Shown here: positions 11,201 through 24,449 of the stretch, piece by piece
Numbering within the stretch: the stretch's first letter is position 1
Layout of the letters: each line of letters starts with the position of its first letter
Assembly: GCA_019096195.1 (NCBI GenBank)
Contig: JAGTXK010000091.1
Span: 434,001-498,000 of the forward strand
DNA: 64,000 bases
Source: Boletus sp. NGJ
Lineage: Eukaryota > Basidiomycota > Agaricomycetes > Boletales > Boletaceae
Direction of reading: 5' to 3'
Notes under the pieces: generated by a model
The model's database searches: none
What the model was told of the DNA's origin: nothing
Seen by the model: the letters and a program-made list of their open reading frames with translations, nothing else
Translations under genes and position numbers: made by a program

Positions 11201-11891
11201 GCTTCACTGTCGGTATTCACATGGGCACATGGCACAAACCCAGCGAACCGTATGACCCTCACAAAGTCCACGATGATATCGAATACTCCAAAGAGGACGA
11301 TGAGGCCATCGACAACTGGATTTCCGGTGCGTCCATATTTTTTGATATGCTATGGCATGGAAGCCCTAATATGCTGCTAGACCACGTCGAGACCACCTGG
11401 CACAGTCTGGGTACTTGCGGTGAGGCTTTTTTCTTCATGGCTAGCACTGTAATCCAATGCTTTCCCCCAGCTATGAAACCTCGCGAGGAAGGTGGTGTCG
11501 TTGACGCACGTCTCAATGTCTATGGTAAGTTGTGCCAAAATGAACGTTGTCGCAAAATTTGGTCACCTTATCCGTTGCACTCCAGGCACCCAGAACTTGA
11601 AGTGTGTCGACTTGAGTATCTGCCCTGTACGTTTGCTGTCCTTTGTTCGCGAGTCCTACAGTACTCATCCACGAGCAGGACAACCTCGGCACGAACACCT
11701 ATTCTTCTGCCCTGTTGGTCGGCGAGAAGGGAGCTGACCTCCTTTGTGAAGATCTCGGTGAGCATCCGCAAACTGACGACACACTTGATCTTCTCATACT
11801 CTCCACAGGCATCAAAGTCAGGACACCGCACGCACCTGTTCCACATGCACCTATCCCGAGGGGTGTTCCTGCTACGCAGCAAGTTCGTTGA
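8257..11891 (+). CDS. AOX: Alcohol (methanol) oxidase, GMC oxidoreductase family
   Basis: FAD flavoenzyme that oxidises methanol or short alcohols to aldehydes with release of hydrogen peroxide, a proposed H2O2 source in wood-decaying basidiomycetes. I trace 32 exons whose phases all close, giving 650 residues, the usual length for the family. N-terminal VDVIVCGGGPAGSVVAGRL is the FAD-binding fold; RGRQSIVPCANILGGGSSINF is the first GMC signature; SSGTLGTPQILERSG is the second. VETTWHSLGTCAMKP carries the conserved active-site His. Eight exons are 19 nt or shorter (8734-8750, 8813-8825, 8879-8891, 8956-8967, 9022-9040, 9448-9459, 10775-10787 and, at 17-24 nt scale, 9175-9197 and 10592-10614 nearby). 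The C-terminus ends in QQVR, without an SKL-type peroxisomal signal; no N-terminal signal peptide is visible. Confidence 0.95.
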
Positions 11892-12426
11892 ACTGACCTC
11901 TAAGTGATTTCACGTGACTGCTAAGCTGTAATTGTAATTAGCTAGTGTGTTAAATGAATTTTTCCTTGTCTTGAGCAGGACTTTCCGCACGACGCGGCGT
12001 CGCTGTCCGTCGCTTGATCATTGCCATGTCGACCATACCAGCATCATGTATGCTACCGCTAGCATGATGTCGGAGTCACCAGATGAATCGAGTGTCATAT
12101 CGACATTTAACCTGAAGTGAGTCAAAGTATAATGTGTGATAACGGACAGGCAGAGTGACGAGGGAGTGATTAGAACAGCACACGACGGTCGGAAAGTGTG
12201 TTTTCTTACATGATGGTTATATATGTGGCCCAGGATTTCGACGTAGGTTACAAAGGTTATAGAGATTATGTCCGTATATAATATCATGTATACTTTCTGC
12301 AAATTTGCTGATGCGGCCTGACTGGAACTTTAGCTTGGCAGTTTCAGGAGGAGTGTTTCAGTGAGTGGAAATGATTAGGTAAGCTAGTTAGATCTCGGCT
12401 CGACCTTATTTCCATCACTTTGATTC
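11892..12426. other. Intergenic stretch between alcohol oxidase and NBP35
   Basis: 535 bp without a coding region. It holds a small imperfect hairpin (arms near 12050-12064 and 12071-12082, CATCATG/CATGATG) downstream of the oxidase, an A/T-rich part at 12215-12300, and the second arm of the flanking repeat. Confidence 0.5.
12323..12358 (+). repeat. Direct repeat flanking the alcohol oxidase gene, downstream copy
   Basis: 36-bp partner of 8025-8060 in the same orientation, 69 bp upstream of the NBP35 start codon. It carries T at the four positions where the upstream copy has C. Confidence 0.85.
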
Positions 12427-13512
12427 ATGCTCGCCGTTCAACAACCCAGTCCGTTCCCAGATCCGCTTTCCATCCCTGAAAATGCACCGGAACACTGTCC
12501 AGTAACGTCCTCATCAACTCCCTCTAACATCGTCCACCCTAACACATTCTCAGGGCACAGAGTCCGAGCTCGCAGGCAAAGCGGATGCGTGCAATGGCTG
12601 TCCAAACCAACAAATCTGTGCTACCAATACACCAAAGGGACCTGATCCAGCCCTGCCCTTGATCCGTGAACGTATCCGTTCCGTAAAGCACAAGATCCTC
12701 GTTCTCTCTGGAAAGGGCGGCGTCGGCAAGTCCACTTTCACCGCTCAGCTCGGCTGGGCATTTGCAGCAGATGAACAGGTGCAAACCGGGATCATGGATG
12801 TCGACATTTGTGGCCCCTCCATACCCACCATCCTTGGTATTGCATCAGAACAGGTCCATTCCTCGTCCACCGGTTGGTCACCAGTGTATGTGCAAGATAA
12901 TCTCGGCGTCATGTCCGTCGGATTCATGTTACCGTCTTCCCGTGATGCGGTTATGTGGAGGGGGCCGAAGAAGAATGGTCTCATCGCCCAATTCCTCAAA
13001 GACGTCGATTGGGGTGACCTGGATTATCTCGTCATCGACACTCCTCCCGGGACATCAGACGAGCACCTCAGTGTCGTGCAATATCTCAAAGAGAGTGGTA
13101 TTGATGGAGCCCTGCTCGTCACGACACCACAAGAGGTGGCCCTGCAGGATGTGCGCAAAGAGATCGATTTCTGCCGCAAAGTCGGCCTGCCGATCCTCGG
13201 CTTGGTTGAGAATATGTCGGGTTTCGTCTGCCCTAACTGCAAGACGGCGAGCGAGATATTCAAGCCGAGCACGGGAGGTGCGGAGCGGCTGGCTAAAGAG
13301 ACTGGAGTGGAGTTGTTGGGGAAGGTGCCATTGGATCCTCGAATCGGGAAAAGTGCAGACTATGGCGTGAGTTTCTTGGATGAATACCCAGACAGCCCAG
13401 CATCGACAGCGTATTTAAATATCATCGATAGTGAGTCCTCCGTCCCAGGGCCTTGGGAGCGCCTTTGCTCACCTTTGCAACAGGAATCAAACACATACTT
13501 GGTGACAATTAA
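12427..13512 (+). CDS. NBP35: NBP35, cytosolic Fe-S cluster assembly P-loop NTPase
   Basis: Scaffold of the cytosolic iron-sulphur assembly machinery, acting with Cfd1 to build 4Fe-4S clusters for cytosolic and nuclear proteins. Three exons: 12427-12501, 12554-13430 and 13484-13512, giving 326 residues. The N-terminal ferredoxin-like cysteines that separate Nbp35 from Cfd1 are present (EHC, then CNGC and C in [13 protein letters not shown]). The deviant Walker A is [10 protein letters not shown], followed by MDVDICGPS and [12 protein letters not shown]. The C-terminal CPNC pair that binds the bridging cluster is seen in [14 protein letters not shown]. The 3' end faces the MAP kinase gene, 141 bp away. 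Confidence 0.96.
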
Positions 13513-13653
13513 AATGCTGACACTGCATCCATTAAATATCTGTATGAATATCTCTCGTTTGTATCATGTGTATTGTGATAACTCTGCATAACATTCTTGT
13601 CTGATAATGCAAAATGTGAACCTGAATGCCTCCAAGTCCAAAATCAGCTTTAA

Positions 13654-16138
<2,485 letters not shown>

Positions 16139-16453
16139 GTTTCGGAATGAAAGAGGATTACGGCGGAGTGCCCCCTCGTTTATAAATTGCCACTGACACG
16201 CCGCCGCGTGTTATAACTCATAAAGGCACCCTAGCGGTGCAGATTGCACGGTGTGATCTGAAACCTCAGAGATTGTCTGGAGAAACTGTTGTGTGGCAAG
16301 TTGGGATCGACCTGGGAGTCCTCGACAGAATTGGCAGTCAAGCTAGTCAAGGACTGCTACCGAGATAGTCATTTATGGATCACGGATATAAGCTACTGTA
16401 ACGCTACACGGCTCAAGCCACGAGAATAAATACACGACAAAAATCCCGTATGC
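16139..16453. other. Gap between symplekin 3' end and MAP kinase promoter
   Basis: 315 bp. A TATAAA-like stretch at 16180-16186 could serve the MAP kinase on the minus strand. At 16268-16375 the plus strand reads SGETV and, after a 40-odd-base break, AVKLVK, resembling the kinase ATP-site strand; too short to call a pseudogene. Confidence 0.4.
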
Positions 16454-19400
16454 TTATACAGCATTCAAAAGAGGATCGATCGGCGTGGACGGTGTCGACA
16501 ACGGCGTATGGTCATCCTCCCCAAAGAGGTCCAAGAACCCAGCGACCCGAGCCTTGTTTCCCGCCTTCTTCGTTACATACTCCCGCAGACCCGACTTCAG
16601 GCTAGGTTGTTTATCCACGAGCTCTCGAAGCTGCTCCTTGGGCAATTGGAGGAGTGCCCCAAAACTTGCGGGAGCGATCACCTTTGCACATCGGATGAAC
16701 CCTTCCCACAAGTGGGGATTTTGCCATATTTTCTTCGTAATCAGACGGGAGAGCAAGGTGGTCGAAACATAGGCCACCAGTGATTTGTATGTCGTCACAG
16801 CTTGGATCACCTAACCGAAATTGCCATTAGTCACTGGCATTGTCACTTGGGAAACAACACACTGTTCGAAGGAACAACACGGGCAAGGCCGGTTCGTCGA
16901 CTATCCGTTGCATCACTACTGCGAGAATTTCGAAACGGAAAACATCCGTCATCGAGAAGCAGATGCCGATGGCTGAGAGAATAAAAGATCGCATAAACAT
17001 GAAGATGGAGATTAAGGCAGGACACGCACCTTCGATGGCACTCTTGAGTCCAATTTCCTTCTCAGACTCATGAAGCAAGACCATCAATTCCGCCGGTGTC
17101 AACAACTCGCTCTGCCGGACGCGCGGTAGATTTGACGTGACGCTCCCAAATGTTTGTGGTGGGGTGGTAACGACAGAGCTGAATACAGAACGAACCAGAT
17201 TCTTTGGTTCTTGTTGACCATTGAGTATCGAAACAATTCGGGGGAGGTAGCGCATGATATCCGCCTGCATCATTCCCAGTTTGAGACAAGCCGTAAAAAC
17301 ACGGGCGCGGGGGAGCTTTACCTTATCCATTTCTGCGATGATCGGAATGAGAAACCGTGCATCGAGATCGCGCTCGCTAATAAGACCCTTGACTAAGGCC
17401 ACAAGTTGCGTGCTAGGTCTGCCATGCTCCGTGAAAATGGTCAGAACTCTGAGTGCAAGCGATTCAGAACCTGGTGGGCAGGTCCGCATGAGGGTAAGCA
17501 ATTTGCCGTTGCTCGAGCCCAGAGATTTAATGAGGGCGGTGATCAAATCTTGGATTGCTTCTTGGACGGAGACATCCATTTGACCATAAGCCGAAAATAT
17601 TCTGAAAAAATCGGTATAAGGGATGTCGCGTGAAGTAGTCGAAAAAAAAAAGAACATACTCATCCAGGAATTCCGGAACTTTTACAGATAAAGCGAAGAG
17701 CAGTTCAACATGTTGAAGTACAAGAGATTTCTCAGCTGGCAGATCAATCTCTTCAGACAGGTACGGCGTTTGTATGAGTTCTTCAGATGGCAGCTGGCCA
17801 TCCTCCATATTTTCGTCCTCTTCGCTCCCATCTCCAATTGTGGCTTTCGAGCCCTTTGGCGAACGCTTTTGCAAACGGCGAAGGATCTGGAGTGCGAAGT
17901 CACGTATCATGCTATCCATGGGTTCAATGCCTGGCACCCATCGCCTTACGGTATTGATCGCAGCACGACGGGTGACAGGTTCTATGCAGCCCGATCGATC
18001 AACATATACGTCAAAGATATAACCATCGGCGTGATTGTCATACCTGGGTGTGTCGTTAGATCCAACAAAACACGTAGTGCTTCCGCTCGTAATGAGGGGC
18101 GCTCGAGCACGAATTCGCGAAGACTCGTAAACCCTACATGCATCCTGTTCCCATGGATCAATGCGGTCACTGGACACCAGAATATCAACGAGACACACTT
18201 TTCAGGGTCGACGGAGAGGTCACGTAAGAGATCCAAGACATCCGCTGGTATGGAGGGTAGGTCCAGGAGGAATTTCGCAAACGCCTTATCTTTACTGTCT
18301 GGTTTCCCTTCTGCCTTACTTTCCAGAATGGTTTGATACGAGGAGACTATTTGGTTCAGCCAGGTGTCGTAGTTAGGTCGCTGATCATTTAAAGTGAGGG
18401 CCGGATGGAGGTCAGGGTGATAAAGCCATACCCTTTTAGAGCCGTTGCCGACTCTTATTCGATCATTATACCACTCTTCGTTCATCCATGCGGTAGCGAG
18501 GCGTAATCTAGAAAAGAATGTTAGAAACAGACCATCACCTAAGCGGTGGAAACCCGCACCTCGACGGGAAGTCTATCATAATGTAGTTACAGAGTACCTC
18601 CCGTAGCTTGTCTTGCCGTGAAGACAAGTCAGCAAATTGTTCTTCCTCCCCTATTTGACTTGTCCCCATTTTGTGGTATGTCCGCAGGAGGTTCGGCAGC
18701 GCGAGTTGCCATGCGAATGATTAGTAACATCCACATGTCGTCAGAAAGGGCACCCGCGGGTAATGCATGCGACGCCTCCTGCAATTCCTCCTCACCGTCG
18801 CATATGCGGTTGACAACGCCCCGCATGAGAGTAGCTCGGTCAACTTCTGTGAGGTCTCTTGGGGACGGTAGTTTGAAGTCGGTCAAGTCAAGGCTGAGTG
18901 CAACTTCAGGAAGTTCTGTGACCACCTCTTCATCCACGACCTCAGCACCGCCGGAAAGCTGTTGAAAATGTGTTTGGATAGGAATGAGGTGCCGAAATAA
19001 AATTACTCACCGCTTCATTCAATCGATCCGGCTCATATTCCATCTCCTCCTCGTCGATGTCCATTTTCAGGGGATCAACTGGCTCATCTTTGACAGGAGG
19101 CATGTCTGAAATCGACAGAGCTTCATCTGCAACGCCATCTGGTGGATGTGGAACTGTCCCGGGTGCTCCCTCTCTGCCTTGTCTATACGCCTGAACCAGA
19201 CCAAGTAGAGCAGGCTCTGTAAACGCTTGCAAGTTCGCAACGATGAGATCCGTAACGAGCGCGATAGGTAACGTCGTGAAGTCAAATGAAGCAAGGAACG
19301 TAGCTGAGTTGGCTACGGCATTGTCGACCTCGACCTTGAGACGCTTGGCATCTGTGGGCTGGTCGGCAGCTGGACCTGTAGGAAGGGGCCGTTTTTTGAC

Positions 19401-20654
19401 TGCCTCGGCCGCAGTGGCTGCGACAGCAGCCATACGCGCCTTCTCTTCCGCAGATGCCCTCTCCATTCGTGCGGCTTGTTGGGAGAGCGCCTCATTGATG
19501 TGAGCACCAAACGCAGAGCCATGAGGCCCTCTGGGGAACGTCATACATCAACAAACGAAACAGTGAACTCGCTGAAAGACTAGCCTGGAAATGTGTATTA
19601 ACAATACCCGAATGCTCTTCTCGACACTTTTTACAGCAGAAGCTGACAGTGCGGCGAGTGCGGCAGGCGTCCATGAAGCCAAGGATGACACGACCAACTG
19701 CACCAGTGTAGGACGTTGTTTGACCAAGTTACTCCAACTGTTCACAACGGCTGTCAGGATGTCGATGTTCCTGTTGATGATGTCAAGAAGGTGATAGCCA
19801 AGAGTGGGTCGAGGGTAGACTTACTGGCTGGTGTACAGAATGGTGATGACATTTTCCAAGAGCTTCATGCCTTCCGCTTCCAGGGCTGCGGCAGAGATGA
19901 AAGGGTGGTCAGCCGGAACGTTTGCAATGCTGGGGTCGTTCCTGTTTTGAAGCTGTCGAAATATAGGCAGTCGTTAGCTTTGCTACGGGGCGTCACTCGA
20001 AGGGATAGCTACCCTCGGGTCAGAGACGCCTCGCGTTTGTAGGAGGATGACCCGTTGCATGAACTTGACGGCGGAAAGCTTGACGCCGTTATTCACGGTG
20101 GGGGATGCAACAAATTCAAGGATGCGGGATTTGGACTGGGAGAGGATGTCCCACTGCTGGCGATGTGTGCGGTTGGTACATCTGTGCGAGACTGAGGTGT
20201 GTCGTGCGCTGCAGACGATGAGTTACTTACAGAGAGCGGAACAATAGTGGGTAGACGGAGGTAAGGCACTGTATGGCGACCTTGACAGTGCGCACGTTTG
20301 GGTCATGCAAAAGATTTGCCAAGGTTTCAACAGACTGAGACGCGACTATGGAGGTGGTGAGATTGAAAGAGAGTGCCAAGTGCCGCGAAACTAACGTGAA
20401 GTGCGGACATCTTGGGAAAGGGTGGAACGGGCAATGGCAAAGTGAAGGAGGTCAAGGACCCATCGCTTGAGAAGGGAGTCACCCGCGCCGGAGACGGTTT
20501 TGACGAGCGTTGTGCACAGGATCGGAATTGGTGCTGGATGAGCCTCCAGAGACTCACGTAAAGTAGCAAGCAAATCAGCCTGTTCTTTCGAGTCGGCTGG
20601 GACTGCTAACGCTGCTGAAAGTGCTTGTAATGGGTCAATCGGATTCCCTGCCAT
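16454..20654 (-). CDS. PTA1: Symplekin/Pta1, scaffold of the pre-mRNA 3'-end processing complex
   Basis: HEAT-repeat scaffold that bridges cleavage/polyadenylation factor and the CTD phosphatase Ssu72 in the nucleus. The start codon at 20654 gives MAGNPIDPLQALSAAL. About a dozen exons follow, separated by short introns; I did not fix every boundary. The N-terminal block (RWVLDLLHFAIARSTLSQDVR) matches the symplekin/Pta1 N-terminal domain. The middle is rich in HEAT-like helices. The C-terminal block near 16810-16454 (IWQNPHLWEGFIRCAKVI and QLPKEQLRELVDKQP) is the conserved symplekin C-terminal domain. Expected length is about 1,150-1,250 residues, normal for basidiomycete symplekins. The short acidic tract around 19050 (DIDEEEMEYEPD) looks unstructured. 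It is divergent from VMA10 with 81 bp between start codons. Confidence 0.9.
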
Positions 20655-20735
20655 CCTGTCTGGTCAATGTCCACGTCCTTGCCGTCTTTACATCCTCTGC
20701 CAGCGTCGGAGTTCAAATCATCCTCTCCCTCCACC
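20655..20735. promoter_or_regulatory. Shared symplekin/VMA10 divergent promoter
   Basis: 81 bp between divergent start codons, the shortest such gap in the window. The VMA10 side is C/T-rich just before the ATG. No TATA box is seen. Inferred from spacing. Confidence 0.6.
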
Positions 20736-21262
20736 ATGGTACCTTCTTGTCTTCCTCCCTTCACCATCCGCTCACTCTCCTCCAGGCAGCCCAGCACTCA
20801 CAAGGCATACAGACCCTCCTCGAGGCGGAGAAGGAGGCCGCCAAGATCGTACAGCAAGCCCGCCAGTGTACTATTCGCACCACTTTCTGCCTACCGCGCG
20901 CACTCACGTCTCTGACCTAGACCGCGTCCAAAGACTAAAGGATGCCCGCTCCGAGGCTTCAAAAGAGATCGACGAGTACAGACAGGCGAAAGAATCGGAG
21001 TTCAAGGCATTCGAAGCATCGGTACGTCTTCCACACCTCCCGCCCATCACGCGTTGTTCATGTATGCTCGCAGCACGCCGGTAACACGACCAGCGCACAA
21101 GCGGCTGTAGATAGGGAGACAGAATTCAAGCTTCAGGCGACCACAGATGCCTTTGATACTAGCAAGGATGCAGTCATCAAGAAGCTCCTAGATCGCGTCG
21201 TACTCGTCAAACCCGAGCTCCATCGCAACCTCAAAAAACTTGGAGGCTCCGAAGCGCAGTGA
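20736..21262 (+). CDS. VMA10: V-type proton ATPase subunit G (Vma10)
   Basis: Peripheral-stalk subunit of the V1 sector of the vacuolar proton pump, pairing with subunit E. Four exons: 20736-20738, 20786-20867, 20921-21021 and 21074-21262, giving 124 residues, the usual size. The first coding exon is the ATG alone. The N-terminal helix QGIQTLLEAEKEAAKIVQQA and QYRVQRLKDARSEASKEIDEY is the strongly conserved subunit-G heptad region. The long coiled-coil character continues to the C-terminus. The start was chosen because intron removal directly after ATG gives MAAQHSQGIQ, the family N-terminus. Confidence 0.95.
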
Positions 21263-21469
21263 TGCAATCATCACTTGTAATTATATTACAAACCTTTGGA
21301 CTTGACTTTACAGCAATGCATATAATACCCTTAATTGCCACGACACGGTCGAACCAGCTGATATCTAGACGAATAGTTACGAATGAATAGCGCCGTTAAC
21401 CGGCAGAAACCATACAAGTCGATAGTGTTCCTCAACCGACACTGCGTATGCATAGATCCAAGGCGGGTT

Positions 21470-24449
21470 CTAGCTTGGTTTCGACACCGACGATTCGTGA
21501 GCCAACCACTGTAACCCGACGGGCATGCCAGATGTAGCCAAGGGAGCGGGAGGACGAGGACCATCGGGTGTCGACTGAACACTGAATGACCGCACGGAAT
21601 CTCGCTGAGGCTGGCGGGACGGCGCGAGGTACTGTGTGGGCGGTTGCCAATTGACACCGGGCTGCATAGTGGACGGTGCCACAACTGCATCCGTGGAGCC
21701 AGGATGTGGCCACTCCAGAAGTCCACTAGCCTTCAGAGATGGCAACGACGGTGCTGGTGGTGCGGGCGCAGGCAACTGCGGCACTGTCTGTAGCCGTGCA
21801 TTCGGGACAGCCTGAAGCGCGGGATCAATGTCAGCATCGTTCACCACGCTCCTGACTTCTTTCTCGCGAGAATCGTGTGCAATCTGGATCCTTGTCTCAG
21901 GGTGAGAAGAGGACGGCAGAGAATGAAACAGTGTATCATGCGGCATTCGGCCCTGGGGGATGTAATTTGGCGGTAGTATCGCCAGCGAAGGGCTTACATC
22001 AGATCCCGCACGAGATACGGGGGAGATGGATGTGTGAACGTGGGCCGTGGGTAGTGGTGGCATTGGTGGTGGTGGAGCCAATTGCGCCCGTAATTGCTGC
22101 CCGTGACCCAGCTGACGTCGGCTCAAATCTTGGATGCGTACACCCCAGATCCCCTCGAAGTCGCTAGACCAGTTCAGTAACGTCTGGCTTGGTGGTTCAT
22201 CGGCATACTTGAAGAGAGGCTATGTCAAGATTAAGGTTTGGATATCAATCTGATAGAACAAAGCAAATACCCATATCGCAACTCCCACTGATAATTTTAG
22301 TGTGTGATTAGGGCCAACACAATATCACCAAAGTAGAACTCACGGATGATGCTTAATTTTGCCTTCCTGCCAAGAGCTTCAATGATCTTGATTATTCTCT
22401 CCTGTGCCCACGTAGGGTGAAAATGTATCTCCAAGCGACACCGTTGCCTTCCCTAGCCAAACAACGCCGTCAGTAAGTAACCCTTGACGACCCCGCAACA
22501 GATATACACACCAAGTTGAGTGCAAGCATGGACGAGCAATGGATAACGTGCATGATAAGAAAGCACCACGCTCCCGTGTTTGATGCAGTATCATACTGCG
22601 CAATATGCACCGACAGGTTATCGTCGGTAAAGCGCATATGTTCGGGAAGAACGTCCGCCCATGCCTAGCATGAGTGGATGATCCATCAACAAACGAGCCA
22701 ACGCTGGATTCAACGACATACACCAACTCTCGTCTCCAGTCCTTGTAATTGATCGACAGGATATCGCTCACTTTCACAGTCTACGCGGAGCGTTCAGTGG
22801 CATTCGATGCTGCAAAGAAGCCACTTACCGTCCAAATCGTCCAAGAACCTCTCTGCCTCCTCGTGTAATGATAATACCCGTATCAGTTGACCACTTTCCG
22901 AACACATGCTGTATGGTGGGTTTGGTTTTGTCATGAATTCTGGGGAATATCAGCCTTTAATTTGAAAGGAACAAAGGTTATTACCTGGTATTGCGGTCAA
23001 CGGAGATATCTCGAAGCTTGTTTCATCGATAGGGAGGCGGAGGTTCATCTGGGAGTCTGTTGCTAGGCGAACTCGTCGATACAGCATCCATCCAAAGCAA
23101 TCTGAGATATAAATGAGCCAGAACACACGGCGCGCGCACTCCCGTTCGATGCAAGCATCGATTAACTCGGGTGTTGGATGCGGCGTAAGAACAGTGCTGT
23201 CGGAATCGAAAATTCCAATCTTGGTCACGATCTCTAGTGCAAGTTCTTCATGGGATCAGTCAATGTATCCAACGCCGGGGACAGAGAAAACCCACGATAG
23301 TGCTGTCCAAACCACAACGACTTTCCCATTCTGTCATGCAACTGAAGCAACAGAAGGGCTTGTGCAGTAGCCAAACTGTGTTCACAGACCAACTGATAAT
23401 TCTTGTCGAACATGAGGGACACAGCCTCTTGAGCAAACATTTCGCCGGCGTATCGACAAGGTGATGTCTTCAACCGAGGTTGTTTCGAAAGCGGGGCTGC
23501 GACTGCACACACTGCGAGAAGGAGATGTTGAGGAACGGTACCATGACTTAGGGCGGTCAAAAAGGAAGGTTGGTGGATGATCATGCGCTGGGGTTGTCGA
23601 TAGGCAAAGAAGACTGGAGACTAGAGTTAGCGTCTGCGGGTGAGCATCAAAGCTGTACGCAGGGGACGCACGATGAACAAGCTCTCGGGTGAGGGCTTGG
23701 TCACGCTCGATGGTTCGGTCATGTTGAGTCAACGGTGGCGCCAAAGATCTTGGGGGAGTCGCCGAAGGGGTAGAGGTGTTGCCAAGATTGGGTCTGAGAC
23801 GCTTGGTACGAGGATTACTCGCTCGATCATCGTCTGACGACGGTGTAGAGAGGGGGACATCGTTGGCTTGGATGGATATGACGTTGAAGGATGGCGAGCC
23901 AATGGACATAGCATCCGGATGTGGTGGATGGGGCCCACCACGAGCGTCTGAAGAACTCTCTGCCCTGTCCGAATTGAGCGGCCTGGGAGCAGGGACAGGT
24001 TTTCCAGAGGCGTCTGTGTAGGTGCACTTCTTGGAAGCGAAATAACTGGAAAGAGTTGTCTGGGGCTACGAAGCGATGTCAAGAAACCGACCGGACTTAC
24101 CAGTTGCTGCAGGGTGCTTCAGAAGGCGAAACATGCATGAGAATGATTGAGGCACGAAGAGATTGAAGTAACGTACCCGTTCCGTCACAACGCCGTTTAC
24201 TTTTGTGACAAGCATCGCATGCCTTGTGAAAAGTGAGGGGGTGCTCGGAGACAGGAGGTGGAAGTGTACCTTTGCGAGGCGCTTTCGTTTTGGGCCCTTC
24301 ATGAATGCGATATTCGAATCCGATCTGTCGAGGTCAGGTTGGGGATCAGGGGGATAGCGGGAGACGTCAGGGGCGGGCTGGTTTTGAGTGGCAAAGGCGA
24401 TAGGCGGGGGCTGTGGAGCTCCATCTCGGGAACGAGAAAACGGGTCCAT
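21470..24449 (-). CDS. Zn2Cys6 fungal-specific transcription factor
   Basis: Probable sequence-specific nuclear regulator; target genes cannot be inferred. Exon 1 is 24449-24270, exon 2 24222-24177, exon 3 24116-24101 (16 nt), exon 4 24045-23672, and exon 5 starts at 23613; about seven further exons follow. Splicing the first four assembles a perfect zinc cluster: Cys62-X2-Cys65-X6-Cys72-X5-Cys78-X2-Cys81-X6-Cys88, with the basic KSKRR loop. The fungal-specific transcription factor domain covers about 23613-22400 (RMIIHQPSFLTALSHG, AQALLLLQLHDRMG, RRVFWLIYISDCFGWM). The C-terminal 200 residues (22126-21470) are Pro/Ser-rich, likely an activation region. The stop at 21470 leaves 207 bp to the convergent VMA10. 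Confidence 0.88.

Noticed and set aside
12000-12020. CACGACGCG near the oxidase 3' end as a second copy of the inverted-repeat element
   Set aside because: Only nine bases agree with the element end and no partner end is nearby.
5648-13512. A secondary-metabolite gene cluster around the monooxygenase and oxidase
   Set aside because: There is no backbone synthase, transporter or pathway-specific set; neighbours are housekeeping genes.
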